58,663 nt of DNA, from assembly GCF_000192475.1 (NCBI RefSeq), contig NZ_AEYW01000016.1, positions 1 to 58,663 of the forward strand. The letters are read 5' to 3'. Origin of the DNA: Ruegeria conchae. GTDB lineage: Bacteria > Pseudomonadota > Alphaproteobacteria > Rhodobacterales > Rhodobacteraceae. This document shows, piece by piece, positions 44,190 through 52,763 of the stretch. The position numbers and the translations under genes were made by a program. Each line of letters begins with the position of its first letter. Position 1 is the stretch's first letter. The notes beneath the pieces were generated by a model, which saw only the letters and a list, made by a program, of their open reading frames with translations, did no database searches and had not been told where the DNA came from.

Positions 44190-44800
44190 GCCCCCGACCA
44201 ATCGACGTCGTCAGCTTCTTCGATCATCAACCGACCTTCGGGCCAAGGGCGCGTCAAACTCTGCGCCTCGTCTTCAGACCCATGCAACCAGCGTTGAACG
44301 TCCCGCGCCTCCAGCAGCACTCCCATTCGGTGATGGATCGGCTTTACATCAGCGTTGGGTTCGCATGTCACCGCTGCAACCTGATCCACGCGTAGCCCGC
44401 CCGGGGCTTCCCAAGTGTCGGTGATCGCAGCAAAAAGCAGTGGAGCCCCGTCTTTGGCGGCAATCCGGCAGGCCGTTTTGCGTCGCTTCTCACCGGTCCA
44501 TTCGTACCAGCCATCCACCGGGATTATGGCGCGACCGACCCCTTCGAAGGCGCTCTTGTCAAAAACCGTCTCGGAGCGCGCGTTTACGATGGTCTCCATC
44601 ACCGGTCGTCCACGCGCATTGACCCTGCCGACCGGGATAATCCCCCATCGCATGGTCTTTAACCCATCACCAGTCAGTACGACCACTTCTTGACCCGGTT
44701 GAATGTTTTTGCGTGCTGGCTGAGGCCCAAGACTGTCTTCCACATTCAAAAACAGAGCGATCTCGCCAATTGGTCGTGTGAGGAAAAACCGGCCGGGCAT
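44186..44800 (-). CDS. SRAP (SOS response-associated peptidase / HMCES) family protein with Pro at position 2
   Basis: A 204-residue SRAP protein. Conserved residues are present: Asn73 in VNARSET, Glu100 in GWYEW, and His156 in IHHRMGVLL. The catalytic Cys2 of the family (start MCGR) is replaced: the sequence begins MPGRF. Family proteins cross-link to abasic sites in single-stranded DNA through Cys2. The start is certain, with GGAGG before the ATG. It starts nine bases after tesA on the same strand, and the ribosome-binding site overlaps the tesA stop. Whether the Pro form is inactive or uses the imino group of Pro2 is an open question. Confidence 0.85.
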   Translation of the reverse strand: MPGRFFLTRPIGEIALFLNVEDSLGPQPARKNIQPGQEVVVLTGDGLKTMRWGIIPVGRVNARGRPVMETIVNARSETVFDKSAFEGVGRAIIPVDGWYEWTGEKRRKTACRIAAKDGAPLLFAAITDTWEAPGGLRVDQVAAVTCEPNADVKPIHHRMGVLLEARDVQRWLHGSEDEAQSLTRPWPEGRLMIEEADDVDWSGA

Positions 44801-44809
44801 CGCGTCCTC

Positions 44810-45457
44810 CTATTCGCCAATGCGCTCCGCAAGCGCCAAGACAAAGGGTCCCAGCGTGTCAACGATCAGCGCAACGCCTTGGGCACTTGGATGGATACCA
44901 TCAGATTGCATGAACTGGCGCGCGGCCGCCGGATCGCCTTCGGTTGTGAGCCCGTCAAAAAAGCTTTCCGCATAAAGTGAATCATATTGCTCTGCCAGCT
45001 CTGGATACATGGCGTCGAAACTCTGCTTGTAATCGGCTCCGTAATTACCAGGCGCCTGCATTCCAACCATTAGCACCTCGACATCCGCGGTCTCTGCAGC
45101 ACGCAGTATTGCCTCGAGGTTTGATCGGGAAACGCTCGGATCGATGCCACGCAACAGATCATTGCCGCCAAGTGCAACAATCATGCCGTCGACCTCTGGT
45201 GTCAGGGTCCAGACAACGCGGGCAGCGCCCCCTGCGGTCGTATCTCCGGAAACACCGGCATTGATCAACCGAACCTCCGCACCTTCTTCCTGAAGCCAAC
45301 GCTGCAGTTGCGGCACGAACCCGTCTTGTTCTGGCAGCCCATATCCTTGTGTTAGGGAATCTCCGAGCGCAGCAATCACAACTGGCTCTGCCATCGCTGC
45401 AATTCCGCAACAGATGAACGCGCCTGAGATCAAACCCTTGTGTAGCTTCTGTTTCAC
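44810..45457 (-). CDS. tesA: Arylesterase/lysophospholipase, GDSL type (TesA-like)
   Basis: A 215-residue SGNH hydrolase with a signal peptide (VKQKLHKGLISGAFICCGIAAMA with the first codon GTG). Block I is IAALGDSLTQGYGL, block III is VALGGNDLLRG, and block V is SDGIHPSAQG with the catalytic Asp and His. It acts on esters in the periplasm. GTG at 45457 with GGGAT upstream leaves 42 bases to the divergent ABC gene; a longer frame to 45526 would overlap that gene. The tesA/ybbA/ybbP arrangement is conserved in many Proteobacteria. Confidence 0.9.
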   Translation of the reverse strand: MKQKLHKGLISGAFICCGIAAMAEPVVIAALGDSLTQGYGLPEQDGFVPQLQRWLQEEGAEVRLINAGVSGDTTAGGAARVVWTLTPEVDGMIVALGGNDLLRGIDPSVSRSNLEAILRAAETADVEVLMVGMQAPGNYGADYKQSFDAMYPELAEQYDSLYAESFFDGLTTEGDPAAARQFMQSDGIHPSAQGVALIVDTLGPFVLALAERIGE

Positions 45458-45499
45458 GCCATATCCCAATGGACTGTACCTCTCTTGATGGCCTGATCG

Positions 45500-46195
45500 A
45501 TGACGACACCTGTTCTTACGCTCCAAGATGCCGCATTATCGCTGGATGGCAATGCCGGAAGGGTGGATATTCTGCACGACATCTCTCTGTCTGTGAAACA
45601 GGGCGAGACGCTGGGGTTGGTCGGTCCGTCCGGCTCAGGAAAATCCTCACTGCTAATGCTGATGGGTGGGTTGGAACAAGCCACCGACGGCCACGTCACG
45701 GTATTGGGCCATGATCTGACGGAAATGAGTGAGGATGCACTTGCCCGGTTTCGTCGTGAATCAATGGGTGTGGTGTTTCAGAATTTTCACCTGATCCCGA
45801 CGATGACCGCGCTTGAGAACGTCGCCACCCCGCTCGAACTTGCAGGGCATAAGGATGCTTTCAAGCGCGCTGAGGCCGAGCTAGAGGCTGTGGGGCTGTC
45901 ACTTCGAAGCGATCACTACCCGGCGCAATTGTCAGGTGGAGAGCAGCAGCGTGTGGCGTTGGCCCGCGCGTCGGCCCCACGCCCTAAGATTTTGCTGGCA
46001 GACGAACCCACAGGAAATCTGGACGAAGCCAACGGTGCGGCGATCATAGATCTGTTGTTCGGTCTACGCGACCGGCATGGTGCCACCCTGGTTCTGGTCA
46101 CGCATAGCCACACGCTGGCGCAGAAATGCGACCGCGTCGTGCGGTTGCGGGATGGACGCATCGCTGAAGAGTCGCTGCGCGAAGCAGCCGAATGA
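45500..46195 (+). CDS. ybbA: ABC transporter ATP-binding protein (YbbA family)
   Basis: A 231-residue MacB/LolD-type ATPase. Walker A is GPSGSGKSS (about residue 46), the signature is LSGGEQQRVALARA, and Walker B is ILLADEPTGNLD. Its stop overlaps the start of the FtsX-type permease by four bases. It powers the permease, probably for an envelope task linked to the TesA enzyme encoded divergently. Confidence 0.92.
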   Translation: MTTPVLTLQDAALSLDGNAGRVDILHDISLSVKQGETLGLVGPSGSGKSSLLMLMGGLEQATDGHVTVLGHDLTEMSEDALARFRRESMGVVFQNFHLIPTMTALENVATPLELAGHKDAFKRAEAELEAVGLSLRSDHYPAQLSGGEQQRVALARASAPRPKILLADEPTGNLDEANGAAIIDLLFGLRDRHGATLVLVTHSHTLAQKCDRVVRLRDGRIAEESLREAAE

Positions 46196-48720
46196 GCCTG
46201 CGCCTGGCAGGAAGACTGGCACGGCGCGAACTCCGCGGTGGGCTGCGTGGATTTCGGGTGTTTCTGGCGTGTCTGGCCTTGGGCGTTGCAGCGATTGCCG
46301 CGGTCGGCATGGTCCGCCAAGCAATCCAGACCGGCCTTCAGCAAGAGGGCGCATCGCTACTGGGCGGGGATGCGCAACTGGAATTCACCTATCGCTTTGC
46401 CAATGATCAGGAACGCGCGTGGATGGAAAAAACCGCACATGCGGTTTCAGAGGTTGTTGATTTTCGGTCTATGGCCGTAACGGGAAACGGGACGAACACG
46501 CAACGTGGGCTGACGCAGGTTAAGGCTGTGGATGACGCATATCCGCTGTTAGGTTCGGCGATCCTTGAACCTGAACTTACTCTGACCGATGCCTTTGCAG
46601 GTGCCGATGGGCTGCCTGGTGCAGTCATGGCCCCCTCTCTGATTGACCGCCTAAACCTGATGGTTGGCGAGCAGTTTGAACTTGGCACGCAGAGATTTGT
46701 TCTGATGGCCTCGTTAGAGCACGAACCTGACGGCGCGGCTGATGGGTTCTCGCTTGGGCCGCGCACATTGGTCCGGACAAAAGATCTGCAGTCTTCGGGC
46801 CTGTTGGCGCCGGGCACTTTGTTTTCAACTAAGTACAGGTTGGACCTGCCTCAGGCTGCCGAATTGGATGCGCTGTCGTTGGAAGCGAAGCAGGCCTTCG
46901 AGGGGACCGGCATGCGCTGGACCGACGCTCGCAACGGTGCGCCGGGAATATCTGAATTCGTAGGCCGCCTCAGCGCGTTTCTGGTTCTGGTGGGCCTGTC
47001 GGGATTGGCCGTTGGCGGGATCGGGGTGTCTGCTGCCGTGCGAGCCTATCTTTCCCAAAAGACGGAAACCATTGCAACATTGCGCACATTGGGCGCTGAT
47101 CGGGCGACAATCTTTCAGACCTATATGATTCAGATCGCCGTTCTGTCGGGCATCGGTATTATCATGGGTTTGGTTCTGGGCGGGGTGCTGCCGCTGCTGC
47201 TGGCCCCCTTAATCGAAACGCAGTTGCCAATCCCCGCAGTCTTCTCACTTTATCCGCAGCCACTGTTCGAGGCCGCGCTTTATGGCGTGTTGACCGCGTT
47301 CCTGTTCACACTGTGGCCTTTGGCCAGAACGGAAGAGGTGCGCGCGGCAACATTGTTCCGGGATGCGCTTTCCTCGGCGCGCAGTTTCCCGCGCCTGATC
47401 TATGTCGTCGCGACCGCTATTGGCTTGGCCGCACTGATCGGAGCCGCTGCATGGTTCAGTGGTTCAACCCGATTGACCCTCTGGACCAGCGCAGGGTTGG
47501 CCGGGGCGCTTACTTTGCTGGCTCTTTCTGCCTTTGCCATTCGCAAATTGGCCCGCGCGGGCGCCCCTTGGGCCAGAGGCCGCCCTGCCCTGCGGTGGGC
47601 CTTGTCCGCCATTTCCGACCCTCGCGAAGGGGCAGCGTCGGTGGTTCTGTCCCTTGGGCTCGGCCTGTCGGTCCTTGCAGCTGTGGGACAAATCGACGGG
47701 ACCCTACGCAATGCGATCTCGGGCAACCTGCCAGAAGTGGCACCCTCATATTTCTTCGTCGATATCCAGAAGGATCAAATGCCCGGGTTCAGCGAACGTC
47801 TCGACACTGACCCCGCCGTCAGTCGGGTAGAAAGCGCTCCAATGCTGCGCGGGATCATTACCAAGATCAATGGACAACCCGCGCGAGAGATTGCAGGCGA
47901 TCACTGGGTTCTGGACGGCGACCGGGGCGTGACCTATTCCGCCCAGCCGCCGCAGAATGCCCGCGTGACCGACGGAGTGTGGTGGCCCGAGGATTACAGC
48001 GGCCCTCCACAAGTCAGCTTTGCCGCCGAGGAGGCTGCTGAGATGGGGCTTAAACTTGGGGATGAACTCACGGTCAATATCCTTGGCCGCGATATCACTG
48101 CTGAACTGACCTCATTACGCGAAGTTGATTTTTCGACCGCTGGAATGGGATTTGTCATGTCGATGAATCCCTCCGCGCTGGCGGGCGCGCCGCATAGCTT
48201 CATCGCAACGGTTTATGCCGAAGAGCAGGCCGAAGCCGCCATCCTGCGCGATCTGGCGGGGCAATATCCCAACATCACGGCGGTCCGCGTCCGCGATGCC
48301 ATCGACCGGGTCTCTGGTTTGCTGGCGGGCCTGGCAGCAGCTACCTCGTATGGCGCAGGCGTGTCCCTGCTGACCGGTTTTCTGGTGTTGATCGGTGCTG
48401 CCGCCGCAGGAGAGCCAGCGCGCAGATATGAAGCGGCGATCCTCAAAACTCTGGGCGCGGACCGGGGCCGCATCCTGCGCAGTTTTGCCTTGCGAGCTAT
48501 TCTGTTGGGGGCCGCTGCCGGATGTGTCGCCCTGTTGACCGGTATTTTGGGCGGCTGGGCCGTGGCCACATATATCTTCGACACAGATTTCGCGATTATC
48601 TGGTCATCCGCGCTCGGGATCGTTATCGCGGGCGTCGCGGTAACGCTTGGCGCGGGGATGCTCTTTGCGCTGCGCCCGCTTTCAGTGCGTCCGGCGCGCA
48701 TTCTTCGCGCCAGTGACTAA
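46192..48720 (+). CDS. ybbP: FtsX-family ABC transporter permease (YbbP family)
   Basis: An 842-residue inner-membrane protein. An N-terminal membrane helix (about residues 18-45) leads into a large periplasmic domain. Two FtsX permease regions (about residues 255-450 and 710-840) carry the other helices. It pairs with the ATPase encoded just before and is typical of the YbbP family, thought to extract or move lipids or peptides. It ends next to the Rrf2 gene, convergent with it. Confidence 0.92.
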   Translation: MSLRLAGRLARRELRGGLRGFRVFLACLALGVAAIAAVGMVRQAIQTGLQQEGASLLGGDAQLEFTYRFANDQERAWMEKTAHAVSEVVDFRSMAVTGNGTNTQRGLTQVKAVDDAYPLLGSAILEPELTLTDAFAGADGLPGAVMAPSLIDRLNLMVGEQFELGTQRFVLMASLEHEPDGAADGFSLGPRTLVRTKDLQSSGLLAPGTLFSTKYRLDLPQAAELDALSLEAKQAFEGTGMRWTDARNGAPGISEFVGRLSAFLVLVGLSGLAVGGIGVSAAVRAYLSQKTETIATLRTLGADRATIFQTYMIQIAVLSGIGIIMGLVLGGVLPLLLAPLIETQLPIPAVFSLYPQPLFEAALYGVLTAFLFTLWPLARTEEVRAATLFRDALSSARSFPRLIYVVATAIGLAALIGAAAWFSGSTRLTLWTSAGLAGALTLLALSAFAIRKLARAGAPWARGRPALRWALSAISDPREGAASVVLSLGLGLSVLAAVGQIDGTLRNAISGNLPEVAPSYFFVDIQKDQMPGFSERLDTDPAVSRVESAPMLRGIITKINGQPAREIAGDHWVLDGDRGVTYSAQPPQNARVTDGVWWPEDYSGPPQVSFAAEEAAEMGLKLGDELTVNILGRDITAELTSLREVDFSTAGMGFVMSMNPSALAGAPHSFIATVYAEEQAEAAILRDLAGQYPNITAVRVRDAIDRVSGLLAGLAAATSYGAGVSLLTGFLVLIGAAAAGEPARRYEAAILKTLGADRGRILRSFALRAILLGAAAGCVALLTGILGGWAVATYIFDTDFAIIWSSALGIVIAGVAVTLGAGMLFALRPLSVRPARILRASD

Positions 48721-48722
48721 GT

Positions 48723-49169
48723 TCAACGCACGCACGCGACGGGCTGTAGTATCTTCAGCAACTGGTCGTTGTCACAAACCAACGCATCAAGCGTGATTTC
48801 GTCTAAGGACGCATAAAACACCTCAGCCGCATCCTGCAGCGCCAATCGCAAGCGGCAGGCATCGGTCAGCGGGCATGTATTGTCTGCATCCGCAAAACAC
48901 TCGGCAATCGGCAATCCACCTTCAACATGGCGGAACACAGACCCGACCCGGATCTGATCTGCCGAGCGGGCCAGCGTCATGCCGCCATTGCGGCCACGTT
49001 GGGTACTGAGATAATCCAACTGGCTAAGCTGGTTGATCACCTGCGCCAGATGGTTCTCGGAGATGTTGCAGACTTCTGCAATTTCAGCCTTAGTAACCAG
49101 CCGATCCTGATGCGCGGCACAATACATCAATACGCGCACCGCGATATTCGTCCGTTTGGTAATCCGCAT
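48723..49169 (-). CDS. Rrf2-family iron-sulfur regulator (NsrR-like)
   Basis: A 148-residue winged-helix regulator. It starts MRITKRTNIAVRVLMYCA; the HTH helices are in VTKAEIAEVCNISENHLAQVINQL, and the wing is TQRGRNGGMTLA. Three Cys in ECFADADNTCPLTDACRL (spacings of 7 and 5) match the Fe-S cluster ligands of NsrR. It is a likely nitric oxide or redox sensor. GGGAGG lies five bases before the ATG. An FNR-type box lies between it and the divergent GGCT gene. Confidence 0.88.
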   Translation of the reverse strand: MRITKRTNIAVRVLMYCAAHQDRLVTKAEIAEVCNISENHLAQVINQLSQLDYLSTQRGRNGGMTLARSADQIRVGSVFRHVEGGLPIAECFADADNTCPLTDACRLRLALQDAAEVFYASLDEITLDALVCDNDQLLKILQPVACVR

Positions 49170-49225
49170 GAGGGCCTCCCGAATCTCAAGATGAAGCCTT
49201 ATTGCATGTTCTGTAAAAAGACTGT

Positions 49226-49239
49226 TTGACATACATCAA
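49226..49239. promoter_or_regulatory. FNR-type box between the Rrf2 and GGCT genes
   Basis: TTGAC-ATAC-ATCAA matches the FNR palindrome at 9 of 10 positions. It lies in the divergent region between the NsrR-like regulator and the GGCT-like gene and could control either. Confidence 0.45.
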
Positions 49240-49263
49240 TCGTCAAAGAAGGACACGACCCGC

Positions 49264-49875
49264 ATGGCAGACCCCTATTTCTTCGGCTATGGCAGCCTCG
49301 TGAACCTGTCGACGCACGATTTTCCCGACCCGCGCCCGGCGCGTCTGAAGGGCTGGCGGAGGGCGTGGCGGCACACCGATCTGCGCCCGGTCGCCTTTCT
49401 GACCGCTGTGCCGGATCCCGCATCCGAGATCGACGGCATGATCGCTCACGTGCCCAAAAACGACTGGGTCGCGCTGGATGAGCGGGAATGGGCCTATGAA
49501 CGCGTGCCTGCCACGCGATCAGTCACCCATACGCTGACGCAAGAGGCAGAAATCGCCGTCTACGCCGTGCCCCATGACCGCCATACAGCGCCCAGCAACC
49601 ACCATCCGCTGCTGCTGAGCTATATCGATGTCGTGGTGCAGGGGTACCTGAGGGCATTTGGATCAGACGGCGCTGATCGCTTCTTTGCCACAACCGATGG
49701 CTGGGACGCGCCGATTTTGAATGATCGTGCCGAACCGCGATATCCGCGTCATCAGCAACTAAAGCCCACCGAGACGGAATTCGTGGACGACCGTCTGCAG
49801 CGCGTATCGGCCCGCGTATTGCAGACCGGAGAACAAAGAAAGGCAGGCGAACTGCCTGCCTCCTTCGTGTTTTAA
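49264..49875 (+). CDS. Gamma-glutamylcyclotransferase-like (GGCT fold) protein
   Basis: A 203-residue GGCT/AIG2-fold protein. FFGYGSLVN at the N-terminus is the YGSL motif, and DEREWAYERVP (about residue 76) holds the catalytic-type Glu. Members open gamma-glutamyl amides, for instance glutathione, or release 5-oxoproline; the substrate here is unknown. The 5-oxoproline link with the pxpBCA operon at the left end is suggestive only. It starts divergently from the Rrf2 gene. Its 3' end contains a hairpin that also serves gltX. Confidence 0.8.
   Translation: MADPYFFGYGSLVNLSTHDFPDPRPARLKGWRRAWRHTDLRPVAFLTAVPDPASEIDGMIAHVPKNDWVALDEREWAYERVPATRSVTHTLTQEAEIAVYAVPHDRHTAPSNHHPLLLSYIDVVVQGYLRAFGSDGADRFFATTDGWDAPILNDRAEPRYPRHQQLKPTETEFVDDRLQRVSARVLQTGEQRKAGELPASFVF
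49841..49861 (-). terminator. Terminator inside the 3' end of the GGCT gene
   Basis: AGGCAGGC / GCCTGCCT is a perfect 8-bp stem with a 5-base loop. On the minus strand it is followed by a T-rich stretch (TTCTTTG) and lies 30 bases past the gltX stop. On the plus strand a T stretch also follows after some bases, so it may work in both directions. Confidence 0.7.
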
Positions 49876-49890
49876 GATACTCTCTGCGGA

Positions 49891-51216
49891 TTACCCGCGC
49901 GCGCGAATCACCTGAAGCAGCGGCAGCAAGGTCGCCATCTCTGGCCCGCGCTCCATTCCGGTCAGCGCTTTGCGCAGCGGCATGAACAGGCCTTTGCCCT
50001 TACGGCCCGTGGCCTCTTTCACCGCCTTGGTCCAATTCCCCCAGGTATCCGCGTCGAACGGACCTTCGGGCAGCAGGGCCACCGCCTCTGCTATGAATTC
50101 ACGATCTTCATCTGCGATCAGAGGTTCTGCCCCATCGCGGCAAAGATCCCACCAGCCTTTGAGATCGCTCAAGGTGGTGATGTTTTCACGCGCCATGGTC
50201 CAGAAAGGTTCTGCCAGTTCATCCGGAACACCCGCCTCGGCAACGGCATCCGCAACTTCGGCCAGAGGCAGCGATTGCAGGTGCTTCGCCGTCAGCGGGA
50301 ACAGATCTTGCACATCGAACTTGGTCGGTGCCGCGCCAAAACGGTTGATGTCGAACCCGTCGATCAGCTCGGACATCTCAGCACGCAGCTCAACCGGATC
50401 AGAGGAACCCAGACGCGCCATCAGGCTCAGAAGGGCCATTGGTTGGACGCCCTGCTCTCGCAGATCACGCAAGGCCAGTGTGCCCAGACGTTTAGACAGG
50501 GCCTCGCCCTGCGGGCCTGTCAACAGAGAGTGATGCGCAAAGCGTGGGCAAGTGCCGCCCAACGCTTCGATGATCTGAATCTGCGTCGCCGTGTTGGTGA
50601 CATGGTCCGAACCACGCACCACGTCGGTCACGCCCATCTCGGTATCATCGACCACGGACGCAATCGTATAGAGAACCTGACCGTCACCCCGGATCAACAC
50701 CGGGTCGGATACCGAGGCGGCATCGATCGAGATGTCGCCCAAAATGCCATCGTTCCATTCGATACGCTCGTGGTTCAGTTTGAACCGCCAGACGCCATTG
50801 CCGCGCTCGGCGCGCAGCGCCTCTTTCTCGGCGTCGCTGAGGTTCAGCGCGGCACGGTCGTAGACCGGCGGCTTGCCCATGTTCAGTTGTTTCTTGCGCT
50901 TGAGGTCAAGTTCGGTTGGCGTTTCAAACGCCTCATAGAGCCGACCCATCGCGCGCAGCTTGTCCGCAGCCTCGGCATAACGGTCCAGCCGTTCCGACTG
51001 ACGCTCGACCCGGTCCCAATGCAGGCCAAGCCACTCCAGATCTTGTTTGATCGCATCGACATATTCTTCCTTCGACCGCTCGGGATCGGTGTCATCGATA
51101 CGCAGGATGAACGTACCGCCTGCTTTGCGGGCGATCAGATAATTCATCAGGGCGGTGCGCAGGTTGCCCACATGGATGTAACCGGTGGGCGACGGGGCGA
51201 AACGGGTCGTGGTCAT
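49891..51216 (-). CDS. gltX: Glutamyl-tRNA synthetase
   Basis: A 441-residue class I GluRS. APSPTGYIHVGNLRTAL is the HIGH-containing region at residues 7-23, and EALSKRLG (about residue 239) is the KMSKS-like loop. Alphaproteobacteria often carry two gltX copies; this form lacks the Cys-rich zinc-binding insert. It charges tRNA-Glu. It ends in a good terminator that lies within the opposing GGCT gene. Confidence 0.94.
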   Translation of the reverse strand: MTTTRFAPSPTGYIHVGNLRTALMNYLIARKAGGTFILRIDDTDPERSKEEYVDAIKQDLEWLGLHWDRVERQSERLDRYAEAADKLRAMGRLYEAFETPTELDLKRKKQLNMGKPPVYDRAALNLSDAEKEALRAERGNGVWRFKLNHERIEWNDGILGDISIDAASVSDPVLIRGDGQVLYTIASVVDDTEMGVTDVVRGSDHVTNTATQIQIIEALGGTCPRFAHHSLLTGPQGEALSKRLGTLALRDLREQGVQPMALLSLMARLGSSDPVELRAEMSELIDGFDINRFGAAPTKFDVQDLFPLTAKHLQSLPLAEVADAVAEAGVPDELAEPFWTMARENITTLSDLKGWWDLCRDGAEPLIADEDREFIAEAVALLPEGPFDADTWGNWTKAVKEATGRKGKGLFMPLRKALTGMERGPEMATLLPLLQVIRARG

Positions 51217-51276
51217 GGAAGTCTCCTGTTGGCGCGGCTCATGTCACATGGGCGCGTTTTTGTCCAGAAGAGGCTT

Positions 51277-51711
51277 TCAGGTCGGCTCTACCGGCCACAT
51301 ACCATCCAGATGTTCGAGCCCAGCCTTGATGAGCTCACGAAGCACGTCGAGATCGATGTCTGACAACTTGTTCACGTAGAGGCAGGATTTCCCCAGCTTG
51401 TGTTTACCCAGTCGAGACAGGATATTTCCGAAATCAGCATAACCCGGCATGATGTAGATGGAATGCGCAGCCTTGCGCGGAGAGAACCCGGTCGCCAAAA
51501 AATCGCCTTCCCGCCCGGAAGCATAGCGATAGTGATATCGGCCATAGCCAATGATCGACGGACCCCACATCACTGGGGCAAACCCGGTGGTATCCTGAAA
51601 GAGCCTGTCCAGCACTTGCGCCTCGTCCGCCTTACGCAGCGGCTGAACGGTCGCCAGAAATTCAGCAATATTTTGCCCGGTGGGCACTGTTTTGTTCTCA
51701 GATCGCGGCAT
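51277..51711 (-). CDS. DUF1801 domain protein
   Basis: A 144-residue soluble protein with the DUF1801 pattern: GPSIIGYGRYHYRYASGREGDFLATGFSPRKAAHSIYI and GKSCLYVNKLSDIDLDVLREL. The function of the family is not known. ATG at 51711 was chosen; a TTG at 51717 adds two residues. It is transcribed in the same direction as gltX, 60 bases upstream of it. Confidence 0.85.
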   Translation of the reverse strand: MPRSENKTVPTGQNIAEFLATVQPLRKADEAQVLDRLFQDTTGFAPVMWGPSIIGYGRYHYRYASGREGDFLATGFSPRKAAHSIYIMPGYADFGNILSRLGKHKLGKSCLYVNKLSDIDLDVLRELIKAGLEHLDGMWPVEPT

Positions 51712-51827
51712 GAACAAAAATTAACACGTAATGTTCATCCATGCAGCCCATGTATTGGGTCTATAACTGGCAAGAGAAACGCTCTGACCTATTTCTACTA
51801 CTGGCGTTCTGACAGGGAGACTTAGAT

Positions 51828-52760
51828 ATGACGATCAAATTGACTCGCAGGGCTGCTCTGAGTGCAGCTGCCGCATTGCCCTTTGCCTCTGCCGCGGTGC
51901 CGGCTTTCGCAGCTGGTGAGCCGAGCAAAGCAAATTCGACCATCGCAAAATCATTCCAGGTAGGCGATTTCACTGTTACCACCCTGCTCGACGGCAGCGT
52001 GCCACGTGATGAGCCAAAGGCACTATTCGCAGCTGAAGTTTCTGACGACGAATTTGCAGCAGTCTCTGCGGAAAATTTCATTCCAACTGATATTGCGCAA
52101 TTCTTCTTTACTCCGACACTGGTCCATACCGGCTCTGAGCTGGTGTTGTTCGACACAGGCTTGGGTCAAGGCGGTATCCAAGCCGCGCTGGCTGACGTAG
52201 GAGTCTCACCTGACCAAATTGATGTGGTCGTAATCACGCACATGCACCCCGACCATATCGGGGGCATGACAACGAATGACTCTCCGACATTTGCGAACGC
52301 CCGATTTGTAACCGCCGCGCCGGAATATAACTTCTGGTCTGCGATGGATGCGGGCAACCGCGTCGGAGATATGGTTGCAGCGAAGGTCACACCCCAAGCC
52401 GAAAAGATGACGTTCCTTGACGATGGTGGAGAGGTCACTTCGGGGATAACAGCCATGGCGGCTCACGGACATACGCCTGGTCACACGGTTTATCATCTGG
52501 AAAGCAATGGACAACGATTGGTTCTGACGGCCGATCTGGCAAATCACTACGTCTGGTCATTTGCGCGCCCCGAATGGCCCTTTAGCTTCGATATGGACGC
52601 TGCCGCGGCTACCGCGTCGCGTCGGAATGTGCTGGGTATGCTGGCCGCAGATAAAATACCCATGATCGGCTATCACATGCCTTTCCCAGCTGCCGGGTAC
52701 GTTGAAACACGCGGCGAGGGGTTCCGGTTCGTACCAGTCAGCTATCAAATGATGGGCTAG
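51828..52760 (+). CDS. Exported MBL-fold metallo-hydrolase
   Basis: A 310-residue metallo-beta-lactamase fold protein with a twin-Arg-like signal (MTIKLTRRAALSAAAALPFASAAVPAFA). The metal motif is THMHPDHIGG (about residue 138), the third His is in AAHGHTPGHTV (about residue 216), and LTADLANHYVWS follows with the Asp. Members include lactonases and quorum-quenching enzymes; the substrate is unknown. It runs alone and converges with the FAD oxidoreductase gene, whose stop is three bases away. Confidence 0.88.
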   Translation: MTIKLTRRAALSAAAALPFASAAVPAFAAGEPSKANSTIAKSFQVGDFTVTTLLDGSVPRDEPKALFAAEVSDDEFAAVSAENFIPTDIAQFFFTPTLVHTGSELVLFDTGLGQGGIQAALADVGVSPDQIDVVVITHMHPDHIGGMTTNDSPTFANARFVTAAPEYNFWSAMDAGNRVGDMVAAKVTPQAEKMTFLDDGGEVTSGITAMAAHGHTPGHTVYHLESNGQRLVLTADLANHYVWSFARPEWPFSFDMDAAAATASRRNVLGMLAADKIPMIGYHMPFPAAGYVETRGEGFRFVPVSYQMMG

Positions 52761-52763
52761 GGC

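Noticed and set aside
50275..51363. Open frame of 362 codons on the plus strand
   Set aside because: Antisense to gltX and running into the DUF1801 gene; no domain.
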